From an uncultured SAR86 cluster bacterium (GTDB lineage: Bacteria > Pseudomonadota > Gammaproteobacteria > Magnimaribacterales > D2472), in the NCBI GenBank assembly GCA_902596165.1, contig CACJSU010000013.1, forward strand, positions 1 to 38,009: a stretch of 38,009 nt of DNA. The letters run 5' to 3'. Both the position numbers and the translations under genes were made by a program. The stretch's first letter is position 1, and every line of letters starts with the position of its first letter. The notes under the pieces are model-generated. The model made no database searches. It was not told the origin of the DNA and saw only the letters and a program-made list of their open reading frames with translations. This document shows positions 1 to 9,561 of the stretch, in pieces.

Positions 1-2078
1 TCAATATTTTTAAGATCAGAATTTAACTTTAATATGGGTGGAGAATTTTTTTTAATATTCAAATGTATTTTAAAAAGATCATTGCCCGAAAGCTGAAGAT
101 ATAATGAATCTTTAATAAAATATCCTGGATCAAAATTTATATTTGTTGAAAAAGTAAGATCGTATTCATCAGTTAAATCTTCTCCTAAAAGGTTAACTAA
201 TATTTCTTCGTTCATGAAAGTTGAAGGCAATGATCCAAAGATTGAATCTAGGCCGACGACAAAGATATTTGCCTTATCAAATTTAATCTTTTGAGGTTGT
301 GAAATTGGTATAAAGAAAGTGTCTGTTTTTAATGAAATAGCATTATTAAAATTCGAAGCTGATAACTTTATCTCTCCCTTATGTTCTGCTTGTATATCAG
401 GAAAGTTAATGCCTAGCTCCGCAACATTAAATGCACTGTTAAGATCATTAGATTTTAAATCATGCAATGAGTAGAATCTGAGCTTTTGAGTATTATAATT
501 AATCAGCCCATATGCCTCTTGATAAGGAAAATTAGTGAGTTTTCCCGATGGAGAAAAAATATATAAATTTTGATTATCAGCCTCAATAACTGGTCTAGCA
601 AAATTAATAATTGAATCTTCGTTGAGTATTAATTTTGACTCATCCATTAAAATTTTTACTTTTAAATCAGCTTTTGTGTTAGCAATGGGGGTGGAGTAAT
701 TAAAATAAATTGAATTTTTTACTCCAAGATTAATGCTCGAATCTATGTATGAACTGGCCCCTTTCAAAAAGCTAGGCAGTGAGAATGCAATTAAGTCTTT
801 AGAAACGTCATGCCCTTTAAGTTCAATAGATAAGGGATTGGTTAGCTCTCGATTTACCTTTAAAGCAAGGTCAATCCCAGCGGACTTATTTTTAATACGG
901 GCTTTGAGATCAAAAACTGAATCTGAAAAACTTCCTGCACCTAAAATTGATGCTGAAATGAAATTTTGATTATGATTTCGTAATATTGACGAGCTAGAAC
1001 TTGCTAAAAATTTTATCTGATCTCCATGCCCAGAAAAGCTTCCACTGAGATTGCTAATCTCCTTGAAATACAGATCAGCAAGATCAAGATCTTTAACAAA
1101 TCCAGAATATCTTGGTAGCATGCTATCGAATGATAGAAAAAGGTTTTCTATAATCAAATTGGATAAATTAAATGCCTTGATCTTTAAAATCTGAGGTGAA
1201 AGAAACAATCTTGGAACTGCTAAAGATTTTTTTTTAAGATTAATTTGAATAGGGTATTCTTCATCTATAAATGGATGTAGGAATTCTGTTAATTCTAATA
1301 TGCCTATATTTTTTTGAGACTGATAATGAAAAGATCCTTTATTTGGCGAAATTGATAAGGATTTAAGAAAAAAGCTGCTTGAGTCAAAAGAGCCTCTAAT
1401 GTTTGATTGATTGTTTTGAAATTCTCCAACCGCATTTATTCTAAAAGCTAAATTTTTAATAGAAGTGTTAAAAATTGGAATGAAATTTAACCATTCGTAT
1501 GAATGAAGGTTTAATGAAAAGCGGAAAGAATCCTCAATTGCACTTACAGAAATAGTGCTTAATTGGTTGTCATGCAAGAGACTAAGCTGGGCATTAAAGG
1601 ATCTTGGTATATCTCCAAAAAGATCACCATTAATTTCAAATATTGAATCATTTCTTTTGTATTTAAAGTTTTTAAAAGACAGTAAAATTTCATCGCTAAA
1701 ATTTATTATGGAGCTTGAAGGGGAATTGCTGCTTCGTATATTTGAGTGGTCAAAGTAACCATCTTTTATAGTTATATTGTTAACATTAAAAAAGTAAAAA
1801 ATTTTCTGAGGTTTTAAAGATAATCCTAGATCCAATTCTTTTGCCTGAATTAGCACCCTATCATGATGCATGATATGTAAATTATTAAATTTTAAATTTC
1901 TATTTAAAGCGTTTCCAGAACTTTCTAATTTAGAAAAATCTATTGAGTAGGCAGGAAGAAAATTATCTATGCTTTTTATTAAACTCCATGGAGAGAAGGC
2001 CAAAATAGCAAGCAATAAAAAAAATATCCAACTTAAAATAGCTAAAAAGATTGCAAAGATGCTCAATAATTTTTTCAT
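1..2078 (-). CDS. yhdP: AsmA/YhdP-like envelope protein, N-terminal part (runs off the window)
   Basis: Reading the minus strand from the ATG at 2076-2078 gives an open frame of about 692 codons that is still open at position 1, so the C-terminus lies outside the window. The protein starts MKKLLSIFAIFLAILSW, a short basic stretch followed by one hydrophobic segment (about residues 4-30), and continues as a long Asn/Ser/Leu/Ile-rich, low-complexity beta-type sequence without catalytic motifs. This is the look of AsmA-like proteins, which are anchored in the inner membrane and span the periplasm to move phospholipids to the outer membrane. In E. coli and Pseudomonas yhdP lies downstream of mreBCD. 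Here it starts 3 bases after the mreD stop, so it is probably co-transcribed. The YhdP assignment rests on architecture and position, not on a clear motif; another AsmA-family member is possible. Confidence 0.72.
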   Translation of the reverse strand, partial: MKKLLSIFAIFLAILSWIFFLLLAILAFSPWSLIKSIDNFLPAYSIDFSKLESSGNALNRNLKFNNLHIMHHDRVLIQAKELDLGLSLKPQKIFYFFNVNNITIKDGYFDHSNIRSSNSPSSSIINFSDEILLSFKNFKYKRNDSIFEINGDLFGDIPRSFNAQLSLLHDNQLSTISVSAIEDSFRFSLNLHSYEWLNFIPIFNTSIKNLAFRINAVGEFQNNQSNIRGSFDSSSFFLKSLSISPNKGSFHYQSQKNIGILELTEFLHPFIDEEYPIQINLKKKSLAVPRLFLSPQILKIKAFNLSNLIIENLFLSFDSMLPRYSGFVKDLDLADLYFKEISNLSGSFSGHGDQIKFLASSSSSILRNHNQNFISASILGAGSFSDSVFDLKARIKNKSAGIDLALKVNRELTNPLSIELKGHDVSKDLIAFSLPSFLKGASSYIDSSINLGVKNSIYFNYSTPIANTKADLKVKILMDESKLILNEDSIINFARPVIEADNQNLYIFSPSGKLTNFPYQEAYGLINYNTQKLRFYSLHDLKSNDLNSAFNVAELGINFPDIQAEHKGEIKLSASNFNNAISLKTDTFFIPISQPQKIKFDKANIFVVGLDSIFGSLPSTFMNEEILVNLLGEDLTDEYDLTFSTNINFDPGYFIKDSLYLQLSGNDLFKIHLNIKKNSPPILKLNSDLKNI

Positions 2079-2081
2079 ATT

Positions 2082-2576
2082 CTATAAATTTGAAAAAATG
2101 CTTCTTCGAAAAGCTCTCATAATTAGGTAAATCCCTACCCATAAAACTGCATTAATAAGAAAGCTAGATATCAAGACAACATAAGAGTAATTATGAGGAG
2201 ATAGTAAAAGGTACTTGCAAGCTATATAGAATGTAGATGAGCCTGAAAAGAAAACTGCTAGCTGAAAATAAGAAAAAATTCTAAAACGAAAAACATATAA
2301 GTGAATAACATATGAGGTTGCAACAAAAAAGATCATATTAAAACCAATCACTTGAGAAAAAAATAAATCAATAACAAGACCATAAAATAGTGCGGCTAAG
2401 CTTTGGAGTTTTTCTGGCATTGCAAAAACCCAATATGTGAAAATTAAAAAACCAAAATTTAATTCTAGGAAAAATTTAATTGATACAGGATTGAGAGAAT
2501 CATCTAACCAAAATCCCAACATAATAGTTGACAGAATAATTAAGTGATTACTAAATTTCATCAGTCTCTTTGCCAA
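2082..2576 (-). CDS. mreD: rod shape-determining protein MreD
   Basis: A 164-residue protein made almost wholly of hydrophobic helices (about five predicted segments), the usual size and form of MreD, the integral membrane partner in the MreBCD elongasome that directs side-wall peptidoglycan synthesis. The first possible start (MAKRLMKF) overlaps the 3' end of mreC by 26 bases. A second ATG five codons in (at 2561, MKFSNH) would reduce the overlap to 11 bases and cannot be excluded. MreD sequences are poorly conserved, so the call rests on the order mreB-mreC-mreD and the hydrophobicity profile. In many gammaproteobacteria maf and rng follow mreD; here the AsmA-like gene follows after 3 bases. 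Confidence 0.88.
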   Translation of the reverse strand: MAKRLMKFSNHLIILSTIMLGFWLDDSLNPVSIKFFLELNFGFLIFTYWVFAMPEKLQSLAALFYGLVIDLFFSQVIGFNMIFFVATSYVIHLYVFRFRIFSYFQLAVFFSGSSTFYIACKYLLLSPHNYSYVVLISSFLINAVLWVGIYLIMRAFRRSIFSNL

Positions 2577-3393
2577 TTACCCCGTAAAAAATTTCATTTA
2601 GGGGATTAGTCTTTAAGGTTATCAAAATCTCAGTCTCATTGATCGAAACCGTATTAATGGCTGAAATAAAACCAATTTCTACATCTTTGGAAAAAATTCC
2701 CCCTAGCCCAGATGTATAAACTTTATCACCAATCTGATCTTGAAAATCTGCATTATTCTGATCTAGTAAGCAAGAAATTAACATTGGCTTACCTTTGCCT
2801 CTGGCATCACAATAAAAAAAATTCGATTTAACGGGTAATACATGACTGGTATCTGAGAAAAGAATAACTTCAATAAAATCTAAAAAAGTATCTTTGGTTT
2901 GTCCGATAAAAGAGGTTCCTGCAAAGACTGGTACGTTTCTTTCCATCGAAACATTTTTAGTGTTTTGTAGGAAAATCCTGTGTGTTGAACAGCAAAGATA
3001 GTTTCGCAAATCTATTGAGGCTATTTTGTATATATGAATATTGTTGTTGTTTAGTGAACTAATTAACTCCTTTTGGAAATCAATAATTTTGATCTTCTCT
3101 TGACTATTTTTTCTTTCAATAAAATCCCTTGTCCTAATTTGAAGTATTTGCTCTTGTAATTCTTTGTTTTCAATCACGAGGTTTCTATTTTTTTGAAAAG
3201 AATAAAATGTATTGCTAATGTTTTCTAATAGCCCGTTAGAAATCATCTGCGCATATAGAGAAGAAGCATTAGCAAGACCTCTTAAAGGAGTAAAAGCTCC
3301 ATATGTAATATCGCTATATAGCAATATTGCTGAAAGAAAAAAACCAATTGCGTAATGTCTTACTGGAGTATATTTAGGCGTAGATGTCGCCAT
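2551..3393 (-). CDS. mreC: rod shape-determining protein MreC
   Basis: A 280-residue bitopic membrane protein. It has a short cytoplasmic tail, one transmembrane helix at about residues 13-32, a coiled-coil stretch at about 66-115 rich in E, K and Q, and a C-terminal periplasmic beta domain ending in a pattern typical of MreC (VYTSGLGGIFSKDVEIGFI, then ITLKTNPL near the end). MreC forms periplasmic assemblies linking MreB filaments to the cell-wall synthases. The gene lies 10 bases downstream of mreB and overlaps mreD, so the three are almost certainly one transcript. Length is somewhat below that of E. coli MreC. Confidence 0.93.
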   Translation of the reverse strand: MATSTPKYTPVRHYAIGFFLSAILLYSDITYGAFTPLRGLANASSLYAQMISNGLLENISNTFYSFQKNRNLVIENKELQEQILQIRTRDFIERKNSQEKIKIIDFQKELISSLNNNNIHIYKIASIDLRNYLCCSTHRIFLQNTKNVSMERNVPVFAGTSFIGQTKDTFLDFIEVILFSDTSHVLPVKSNFFYCDARGKGKPMLISCLLDQNNADFQDQIGDKVYTSGLGGIFSKDVEIGFISAINTVSINETEILITLKTNPLNEIFYGVIGKETDEI

Positions 3394-3403
3394 ATTTAGT
3401 TAG

Positions 3404-4453
3404 TTATTCTGTTGAAAGTAAATCAATATTATACTTATCAATAATTTCAAGAGCTTTGCCGCCGCCTCTTGCTACACATGTTAATGGATCTTCAGCGCAA
3501 ATTACTGGGATTCCAGTGGAAGAGGAAATTAATTTATCAAGATCTCTCATCAATGCTCCCCCTCCAGTAAGCACAATCCCTCTTTCAGCTATATCCGCAG
3601 CTAACTCAGGCGGAGAAAGTTCAAGCGCATTTCTTATAGCTCTTACCATTCCAGATAAAGGATCTCTCATGGCCTCGTATACTTGAGCACTTTTTAATGT
3701 AAATGTCTCAGGAATTCCCTCGGCTAAATTTCTTCCAGTCACATTCATCTCCAAATCTTCTGAATCAGGTGACGCACAACCAATGGTGTATTTAATTTTT
3801 TCAGCTGTAGATTCTCCAATCACACATCCATAATTTCTTCTAACCCATGATGTGATTGAGCTATCCATGAGGTCTCCTCCAATTTTTACTGATTCAGCAT
3901 ATACAACCCCATTTAAAGAGAGGATTGCAATTTCTGAAGTACCTCCTCCAATATCAACAACCATATTGCCATTAGCCTCTTCAACTGGTAAACCAGCACC
4001 AATAGCAGCAGCCATTGGTTCTTCAATCAATTTTACATCTCGAGCTCCTGCACCCAAAACAGACTCTCTGATAGCTCTTCTTTCAACTTGAGTTGATCTA
4101 CAGGGCACGCAAACCAAAACTCTTGGACTTGGCTTAATAAATCTCTGTTCGTGCACTTTTGCGATAAAATGTTGGAGCATTTTTTCTGTAACTTGAAAGT
4201 CAGCAATAACTCCTTCTGATAAGGGTCTTATAGCTTTAATGTTCCCAGGGGTTCTACCAAGCATTTTTTTGGCTTCATGCCCAACTGCGACAACTGTTTT
4301 TTGACCTCGACTTTCACGAATTGCTACAACAGATGGCTCATTAAGAACTATTCCTATATCTTTTGTGTAAATTAATGTATTTGCTGTGCCTAGATCGATT
4401 GATAAATCATTCGAAAATAAGCCGCGAACAGTTTTAAATAGATTGAAATCCAC
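3404..4453 (-). CDS. mreB: rod shape-determining protein MreB (bacterial actin)
   Basis: A 349-residue actin-fold ATPase, the size of E. coli MreB. The phosphate-1 loop [13 protein letters not shown] lies at about residues 21-33, the second phosphate loop [12 protein letters not shown] at about 167-178, and the adenosine motif [14 protein letters not shown] near 295. MreB filaments under the inner membrane orient side-wall synthesis in rod-shaped cells. The start is a GTG at 4451-4453 preceded by AAGGA eight bases upstream, which fixes it well. The gene is first in the mreBCD operon and is divergent from gatC, with a 73-base gap that must hold both promoters. I could not pick a convincing -35/-10 pair there. 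Confidence 0.97.
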   Translation of the reverse strand: MDFNLFKTVRGLFSNDLSIDLGTANTLIYTKDIGIVLNEPSVVAIRESRGQKTVVAVGHEAKKMLGRTPGNIKAIRPLSEGVIADFQVTEKMLQHFIAKVHEQRFIKPSPRVLVCVPCRSTQVERRAIRESVLGAGARDVKLIEEPMAAAIGAGLPVEEANGNMVVDIGGGTSEIAILSLNGVVYAESVKIGGDLMDSSITSWVRRNYGCVIGESTAEKIKYTIGCASPDSEDLEMNVTGRNLAEGIPETFTLKSAQVYEAMRDPLSGMVRAIRNALELSPPELAADIAERGIVLTGGGALMRDLDKLISSSTGIPVICAEDPLTCVARGGGKALEIIDKYNIDLLSTE

Positions 4454-4526
4454 TATGATATTCCTTGTAAATTCATTTTAAGATGCTTTTAGTTTAATAT
4501 TGCGCATCAAAAATAGATAATATCAT

Positions 4527-4808
4527 ATGGACCAAGAAACAGTCAGCACTATTTGCTATCTAGCTAGACTTAAAATTGATCAAACTAAGTCTGAAAAAAT
4601 ACAAAATGATCTAGAAACCATTATCGAGCTTATTAGCGGTCTTCAATCTATAGATACTTCAAATATTAAACCTCTATACAGCCCCCTCGAAATGACAGCG
4701 CTCACACATGAAGATGAAGAAAAATCTGACAATAAAAAAGAAAAATTCCTTGAGAATGCTCCAGCATCAAATGATGACTATTTTTTAGTACCAAGAGTGG
4801 TTGAATGA
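4527..4808 (+). CDS. gatC: Asp-tRNA(Asn)/Glu-tRNA(Gln) amidotransferase subunit C
   Basis: A 93-residue acidic protein with the GatC pattern: an N-terminal helix (VSTICYLARLKI), then LETIIELISGLQSIDTSNI and a PLYSPLE turn, ending in a VPRVVE tail that wraps around GatA. GatC is the small belt subunit that stabilises the GatA/GatB complex in the cytoplasm. It is first in gatCAB, overlapping gatA by 4 bases, which suggests coupled translation. The same arrangement, gatCAB divergent from mreBCD, is found in Pseudomonas. Confidence 0.95.
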   Translation: MDQETVSTICYLARLKIDQTKSEKIQNDLETIIELISGLQSIDTSNIKPLYSPLEMTALTHEDEEKSDNKKEKFLENAPASNDDYFLVPRVVE

Positions 4809-6265
4809 GCATCCAGTTCAAATCTATAACCGAATTAAGAGCAATGCTTGATGATAAACTTATTTCTCCATTGGAATTAGTCCAAGAATCACACCATTTA
4901 GCAGATAAATTTAAAGAACTAAATTGTTTCATAACAATGGATGAAGATTTAAGTAAGAAAAAAGCTAGAACTATAGATCTTGGTAAAGAAAACAATTCGT
5001 TCCTATTAGGGATACCTTTAGCCCAAAAAGATTTGTTTTGCACGCAGGATTTAAGAACAACATGTGCATCTAAAATACTTTCAAATTTTATTCCTCCTTA
5101 CACAGCAACTGCTGTTGAGAAACTTGAGGATTCTGGATCAATAACAATTGGTAAAACAAATATGGATGAGTTTGCTATGGGCTCCTCTAACGAAACAAGC
5201 TATTTTGGCAATGTTCATAACCCTTGGAAAAAAGGTTATGTTCCTGGAGGAAGTTCTGGAGGATCTGCGGCGGCAGTTGCAGCTGGAATAGTTCCTGCGG
5301 CAACAGGAACCGATACTGGAGGCTCTATTCGTCAACCTGCAGCACATTGTGGAATTACTGGATTAAAGCCAACCTATGGGAGAATTTCGAGATGGGGGAT
5401 GATTGCTTTTGCATCAAGTCTTGACCAAGCTGGTCCATTAGCAAGAACAGCAGAAGATTGTGCCGTCATACTTAGTTCAATGTCAGGTCATGATCCAAAA
5501 GACACAACATCGTTAAATGTTGAAGTTCCTGATTTTTTATCAAAACTAAATTATCCTATCAAAGGTTTAAAAATAGGTATTATTAAAGAGTTTGATCTCA
5601 GCGACCTAGATAAAGAAGTTCAAACACGATTTGAAGAATCTAAAAAAGTCTATGAAAAGCTAGGTGCTGAATTCGTAGATGTTTCGCTGCCAAATATTTC
5701 AGCATCGGTTCCAACCTATTATTCTATTGCTCCGGCTGAATGTTCATCAAACTTATCGCGATTTGATGGGGTGCGTTTTGGACATAGGGCTGAAAACACA
5801 GATGACTTGAATGACCTATACATTAAATCAAGAAGTGAGGGATTTGGAGATGAGGTAAAACGGAGGATATTAATAGGGACATATGCTCTTTCAGCTGGAT
5901 ATTATGATGCATATTATAAAAAAGCTCAGCAGGTAAGAAGATTAATTAAAAATGATTTTGATCTTGTCTTTGAATCAGTCGATATTTTAATGACCCCTAC
6001 TTCGCCTAGTACCGCCTTTGAATTTGGAAGTAAAGGTGCTCAAAACCCAGTCGAACTATATCTTGAAGATCTTTTTACAATTTCATCAAATTTAGCTGGT
6101 TTACCAGCAATGTCTATTCCTCACGGTCAAGTGAACTCATTACCAGTTGGATTGCAACTAATTGGAAATTTTCTAAGAGAAGATCAGCTACTAAATGCTG
6201 CGCATATCTTTCAACAAAATACAGATTTTCATCTTGCTAAACCAAGCATGGAGGATTTTAAATGA
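4805..6265 (+). CDS. gatA: Asp-tRNA(Asn)/Glu-tRNA(Gln) amidotransferase subunit A
   Basis: A 486-residue amidase-signature enzyme. The catalytic Ser-cisSer-Lys triad is visible as Lys75 (PLAQKDLF), Ser150 (in GGSSGGSAAAVAAG) and Ser174 (GTDTGGSIRQPAA), with the spacing of well-studied GatA proteins. It releases ammonia from glutamine and channels it to GatB, which amidates Glu-tRNA(Gln) and/or Asp-tRNA(Asn). Its ATG overlaps the gatC stop by 4 bases and its stop overlaps gatB by 4, so the three subunits are translationally coupled. Whether this organism also has direct GlnRS or AsnRS routes cannot be told from the window; a tRNA(Gln) lies about 13 kb away. Confidence 0.98.
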   Translation: MSIQFKSITELRAMLDDKLISPLELVQESHHLADKFKELNCFITMDEDLSKKKARTIDLGKENNSFLLGIPLAQKDLFCTQDLRTTCASKILSNFIPPYTATAVEKLEDSGSITIGKTNMDEFAMGSSNETSYFGNVHNPWKKGYVPGGSSGGSAAAVAAGIVPAATGTDTGGSIRQPAAHCGITGLKPTYGRISRWGMIAFASSLDQAGPLARTAEDCAVILSSMSGHDPKDTTSLNVEVPDFLSKLNYPIKGLKIGIIKEFDLSDLDKEVQTRFEESKKVYEKLGAEFVDVSLPNISASVPTYYSIAPAECSSNLSRFDGVRFGHRAENTDDLNDLYIKSRSEGFGDEVKRRILIGTYALSAGYYDAYYKKAQQVRRLIKNDFDLVFESVDILMTPTSPSTAFEFGSKGAQNPVELYLEDLFTISSNLAGLPAMSIPHGQVNSLPVGLQLIGNFLREDQLLNAAHIFQQNTDFHLAKPSMEDFK

Positions 6266-7692
6266 TTTGGGAGACAGTTATTGGGCTTGAAACACATGTC
6301 CAACTATCTACAAAAACTAAGCTTTTTTCTAGAGCTTCAACTGCTTTTGGGGCATCTCCTAACACAAACGTAAATTTAGTAGATTGTGGTCTTCCAGGGG
6401 TTTTGCCGTCTGTAAATAAAGAAGCTTTTTATAAAGCTATTAGATTTGGAATTGCAATTGGAGCTCAAATCAATCAAACATCTATTTTTGATAGAAAAAA
6501 TTACTTTTATGCTGACCTACCAAAAGGATATCAAATCACCCAAATGGATTTACCAATTGTCTTGGGTGGGTCAATAGAAATTATTACTGATGATTCATCA
6601 AAAACGATCAATATAACTAGAGCTCATTTAGAAGAGGATGCTGGTAAATCAATCCATGATGAATATGATGGCTTCTCTGCAATTGATCTTAATAGAGCTG
6701 GAACCCCTCTCTTAGAAATAGTCTCAGAGCCAGAAATATCAAGCGCAAAAGAGGCGGTTGCATACATGAAAGCAATGCATCAGCTTGTAACCTATTTAGA
6801 TGTATCTGATGGAAATATGGCTCAAGGCTCTTTAAGATGTGATGCCAATGTTTCCATTAGAAAAAAAGGTAATAAAGAGCTAGGCACAAGAACCGAAATA
6901 AAAAATATTAATTCTTTCAAATTTATTGAAAAAGCAATTAATTATGAGGTTAAAAGACAAATTAAAATTCTCGAAAATGGAGAAAAAGTTACTCAGGAAA
7001 CAAGGCTCTACGATAGCGTAAAAGATGAAACTCGCCCAATGCGATCAAAGGAATTTGCAAATGATTATAGATATTTCCCAGAACCAGACCTTTTGCCAGT
7101 TGTTATTTCTAATGAAGAAATGCAAACAATTAAAGATGAATTTCCAGAGCTCCCGAAAGAGAAAGAAAATCGCTACATAAAGGAATTTAATTTATCAGCA
7201 TATGATGCTCAAATTATTGCATCATCTAAATCTATGGCAGATTTCTTTGAAGACGCAGCAAAAAAAACAACAAATTATTCACTTCTATCCAATTGGTTAA
7301 TCGGTGATATTAGCGCTTTTTTAAATAAAGAAATGATTGAGATACATGAATCAAAATTAAACTCTGACAATGTAGCAATGCTGATCAATAGAATTGATGA
7401 TCAAACTATTTCAGGGAAAATTGGAAAATCTATTTTTGAAGAAATGTGGGTTAGTGGATCCTCCCCAGATGAAATTATAGAATCTCAAGGATTAAAACAA
7501 ATTTCAGATGATGGTGCCATCGAAGAAATAATTATGACCGTGATCAGAGATAATCCAGACCAAGTAGAAGCATATCTTGGAGGTAAAGATAAGCTTTTTG
7601 GATTCTTTGTAGGACAAGTTATGAAATTAACTGAAGGAAAAGCGAATCCTCAAGCAGTTAATAAAATTCTTAAAGAGCAATTAAAGAAATAA
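6262..7692 (+). CDS. gatB: Asp-tRNA(Asn)/Glu-tRNA(Gln) amidotransferase subunit B
   Basis: A 476-residue protein of full family length. It starts with the GatB signature WETVIGLETHVQLSTKTKLF, carries the conserved DRKNYFYADLPKGYQITQ block near residue 75, a RCDANVSIR block near 193, and the C-terminal YqeY-type tRNA-binding tail (ending NPQAVNKILKEQLKK). GatB activates the misacylated tRNA with ATP and transfers ammonia to it. It is last in gatCAB and ends one base before the convergent hydroxylase gene ends. Inside that gene's 3' end is a small inverted repeat (7696-7710) that is the only terminator-like element in sight. Confidence 0.98.
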   Translation: MIWETVIGLETHVQLSTKTKLFSRASTAFGASPNTNVNLVDCGLPGVLPSVNKEAFYKAIRFGIAIGAQINQTSIFDRKNYFYADLPKGYQITQMDLPIVLGGSIEIITDDSSKTINITRAHLEEDAGKSIHDEYDGFSAIDLNRAGTPLLEIVSEPEISSAKEAVAYMKAMHQLVTYLDVSDGNMAQGSLRCDANVSIRKKGNKELGTRTEIKNINSFKFIEKAINYEVKRQIKILENGEKVTQETRLYDSVKDETRPMRSKEFANDYRYFPEPDLLPVVISNEEMQTIKDEFPELPKEKENRYIKEFNLSAYDAQIIASSKSMADFFEDAAKKTTNYSLLSNWLIGDISAFLNKEMIEIHESKLNSDNVAMLINRIDDQTISGKIGKSIFEEMWVSGSSPDEIIESQGLKQISDDGAIEEIIMTVIRDNPDQVEAYLGGKDKLFGFFVGQVMKLTEGKANPQAVNKILKEQLKK

Positions 7693-7693
7693 T

Positions 7694-8545
7694 CTATCCT
7701 TTAAAAGGATCAAAAATCATAGATTTAATATTGTTTGAGAAATTTCCTTCAACACCAATATTTTTAAGCTGTTCGTTATTATCTTTTGGCCAATAAAAAG
7801 TTTTAAATACATGATCCCAAATAATAAGATTATTTCCATAATTGTGATTTGCTATTTCTGGTTTCAGATTATGATGCCACCTATGAAGTTCTGGACCAGA
7901 GAAAAAATAATTAAGAATTCTTTGATCTTGCTCTGCGTTAATATGCTGCCAAAATCCGTGAACAGTACTGAAAATCGTTACCAGAGCAATAATTTTTGCC
8001 TCTGCGCCCAAAAGTAATAAAGGAACAATTCCACAAACCTGAAGCAATGTCACATCAAGGTAATGGAATCTCGTTGCATTAAACCAATACAGTCTTTGGG
8101 GGTTATGATGAATCTTATGAAATCGCCATAAAAAAGGAATCTCATGACAAGCTCTATGAAACCAGTAAAGTCCAAATTCAGAAATAATTAAAGCAACAAC
8201 CAATTGAAAATATATATTTAATTCTGATGGCCATAAATCAAATCCCCCTCCAGAAAATTTAATAGCAATAGAAGCAAGAAAAATTTGTAATAATTGACTT
8301 TGAAATAAAACATAATTCACAACAAAAAGAGACGCATCAGGAAAAAAATTTTCTTTAAAATTTGGTCTCCAATCTTTAAATAAAGGTATAAAAAACTCTC
8401 CTACAATTGTAAAAATAATTGAACCAATAGCAGCAAAAAATAATACTTCTAATTCACTGTGTCCAAATTCAATCAAAAAAATTGATGCGCTTAGAATAGA
8501 GACTATACAAATTAAATATCCGAACCTAGAAAATGCTAATTGCAT
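7694..8545 (-). CDS. sterol desaturase / fatty acid hydroxylase family membrane protein
   Basis: A 283-residue polytopic membrane protein with the histidine boxes of the fatty acid hydroxylase superfamily: H130-x3-H134 (HRACH), H143-x2-HH147 (HKIHH), H161, H196 and H201, then H221-x2-HH225 (HRWHH) and H234. These bind two irons for O2-dependent hydroxylation or desaturation of a lipid. Hydrophobic segments lie at about 8-55, 75-125 and 165-200. The substrate cannot be read from sequence; sterols, carotenoids, fatty acids and ether lipids are all used by relatives. The gene overlaps the alcohol dehydrogenase by 10 bases and is third in a minus-strand set with it and the MBL hydrolase. No Shine-Dalgarno sequence is visible, so coupling to the upstream gene is likely. 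Confidence 0.85.
   Translation of the reverse strand: MQLAFSRFGYLICIVSILSASIFLIEFGHSELEVLFFAAIGSIIFTIVGEFFIPLFKDWRPNFKENFFPDASLFVVNYVLFQSQLLQIFLASIAIKFSGGGFDLWPSELNIYFQLVVALIISEFGLYWFHRACHEIPFLWRFHKIHHNPQRLYWFNATRFHYLDVTLLQVCGIVPLLLLGAEAKIIALVTIFSTVHGFWQHINAEQDQRILNYFFSGPELHRWHHNLKPEIANHNYGNNLIIWDHVFKTFYWPKDNNEQLKNIGVEGNFSNNIKSMIFDPFKG
7696..7710. terminator. possible bidirectional terminator at a convergent gene junction
   Basis: Perfect inverted repeat ATCCTTT-A-AAAGGAT at the junction of gatB and the convergent hydroxylase gene, lying inside the last codons of the latter. The stem has few G-C pairs and there is no strong T-run, so this is a weak candidate. Confidence 0.25.
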
Positions 8546-9561
8546 AAGTCAATTAAAACTTTTGATGCTAAATTGCCATCTTGTGCCAGCTCAAATGCCT
8601 TTTTGTGATCTTGAATCTTGCATTTATGGCTCACAAATTTTTTTTGATCAATAATGCCTTTTGATAACATTTCCAATGATTCAGCAAATTCTATATTTGA
8701 ATATGCCATAGAACATGTTATTTCAAGCTCGCGCATTAAGACTGATCTGAAATCAATAGATGCCTCCTCTTGATGCAATCCTGCAACAACTATTCTTGTG
8801 TGTGTTTTTGAAATATTAATTATGTCACTGATTAATTGATGACTCCCTGTGCAATCAATAAAAACATCTGTTTTTGAAGTAGGGATACCGAATACTTGCC
8901 CTTGGCCATGAAATTCTTTTAATGCATTGGTGAAGCTATCCCAATCCGTATATGCTTTTACAAAATCTAAATCATTTGCGTTTGAAACTCTTAGATTATG
9001 AAGATCTACTGCAACTATATTTTTGTATCCAAGATAATTTAACAATGTGACCACTGCAAATCCAATGCATCCTAATCCGCAAACGGCAATTTTTGAATTT
9101 GGATCTAAATTTGAACGATGAATTGTTCTTAAGGCAACTGCAAAGGGTTCTACCAATGCACCTATTTCGAATGACATATCTTCTGGTAATTTAAAAATAC
9201 TTTCATTTAAAACCGCATTCTTTACTAGTAAAAAATTTGTCATCCCTCCTTCCAGCCCACCATTTCCGATGCTGTTATTATTTCCCATAGGATTAATGGC
9301 CACCCTATCATCAATATTAATATTTTTGATATTGGATCCAACTTCAATAACTACTCCTGACATTTCATGACCAAGTGGCATTGGCTCCTTTTGAGGACCC
9401 ATTAATCCACCCGAAGATAAATAACTTAAATCAGTTCCACATATTCCACAGTACTTAATAGCAACAATTAAGTCATTTGCTCCCATATTAGGATAATTAA
9501 CCAAATCAAGGGATAAGATATTGGGACCTTGAATATTAATTTGATGGGTTTTCTTATTCAT
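8536..9561 (-). CDS. zinc-dependent medium-chain alcohol dehydrogenase
   Basis: A 341-residue MDR-family dehydrogenase. Catalytic zinc ligands are visible as C41 (CGICGTD), H65-E66 (GHEMSG) and E138 (LVEPF); the NAD(P)-binding turn is G162-L-G-C-I-G167 followed by an acidic VDLH at the end of beta-2, which favours NAD. The loop that normally carries the four structural-zinc cysteines (about 91-108) has none, so the second zinc is absent, as in some polyol dehydrogenases. It would oxidise a secondary or primary alcohol or reduce the ketone/aldehyde; the substrate is unknown. It overlaps the MBL hydrolase by 8 bases and the hydroxylase by 10, so it probably acts with them. No Shine-Dalgarno sequence was seen. 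Confidence 0.88.
   Translation of the reverse strand: MNKKTHQINIQGPNILSLDLVNYPNMGANDLIVAIKYCGICGTDLSYLSSGGLMGPQKEPMPLGHEMSGVVIEVGSNIKNINIDDRVAINPMGNNNSIGNGGLEGGMTNFLLVKNAVLNESIFKLPEDMSFEIGALVEPFAVALRTIHRSNLDPNSKIAVCGLGCIGFAVVTLLNYLGYKNIVAVDLHNLRVSNANDLDFVKAYTDWDSFTNALKEFHGQGQVFGIPTSKTDVFIDCTGSHQLISDIINISKTHTRIVVAGLHQEEASIDFRSVLMRELEITCSMAYSNIEFAESLEMLSKGIIDQKKFVSHKCKIQDHKKAFELAQDGNLASKVLIDLCN

Noticed and set aside
733-1758. Plus-strand open frames opposite the AsmA-like gene
   Set aside because: They have no recognisable features and lie antisense to a long continuous coding frame on the minus strand.
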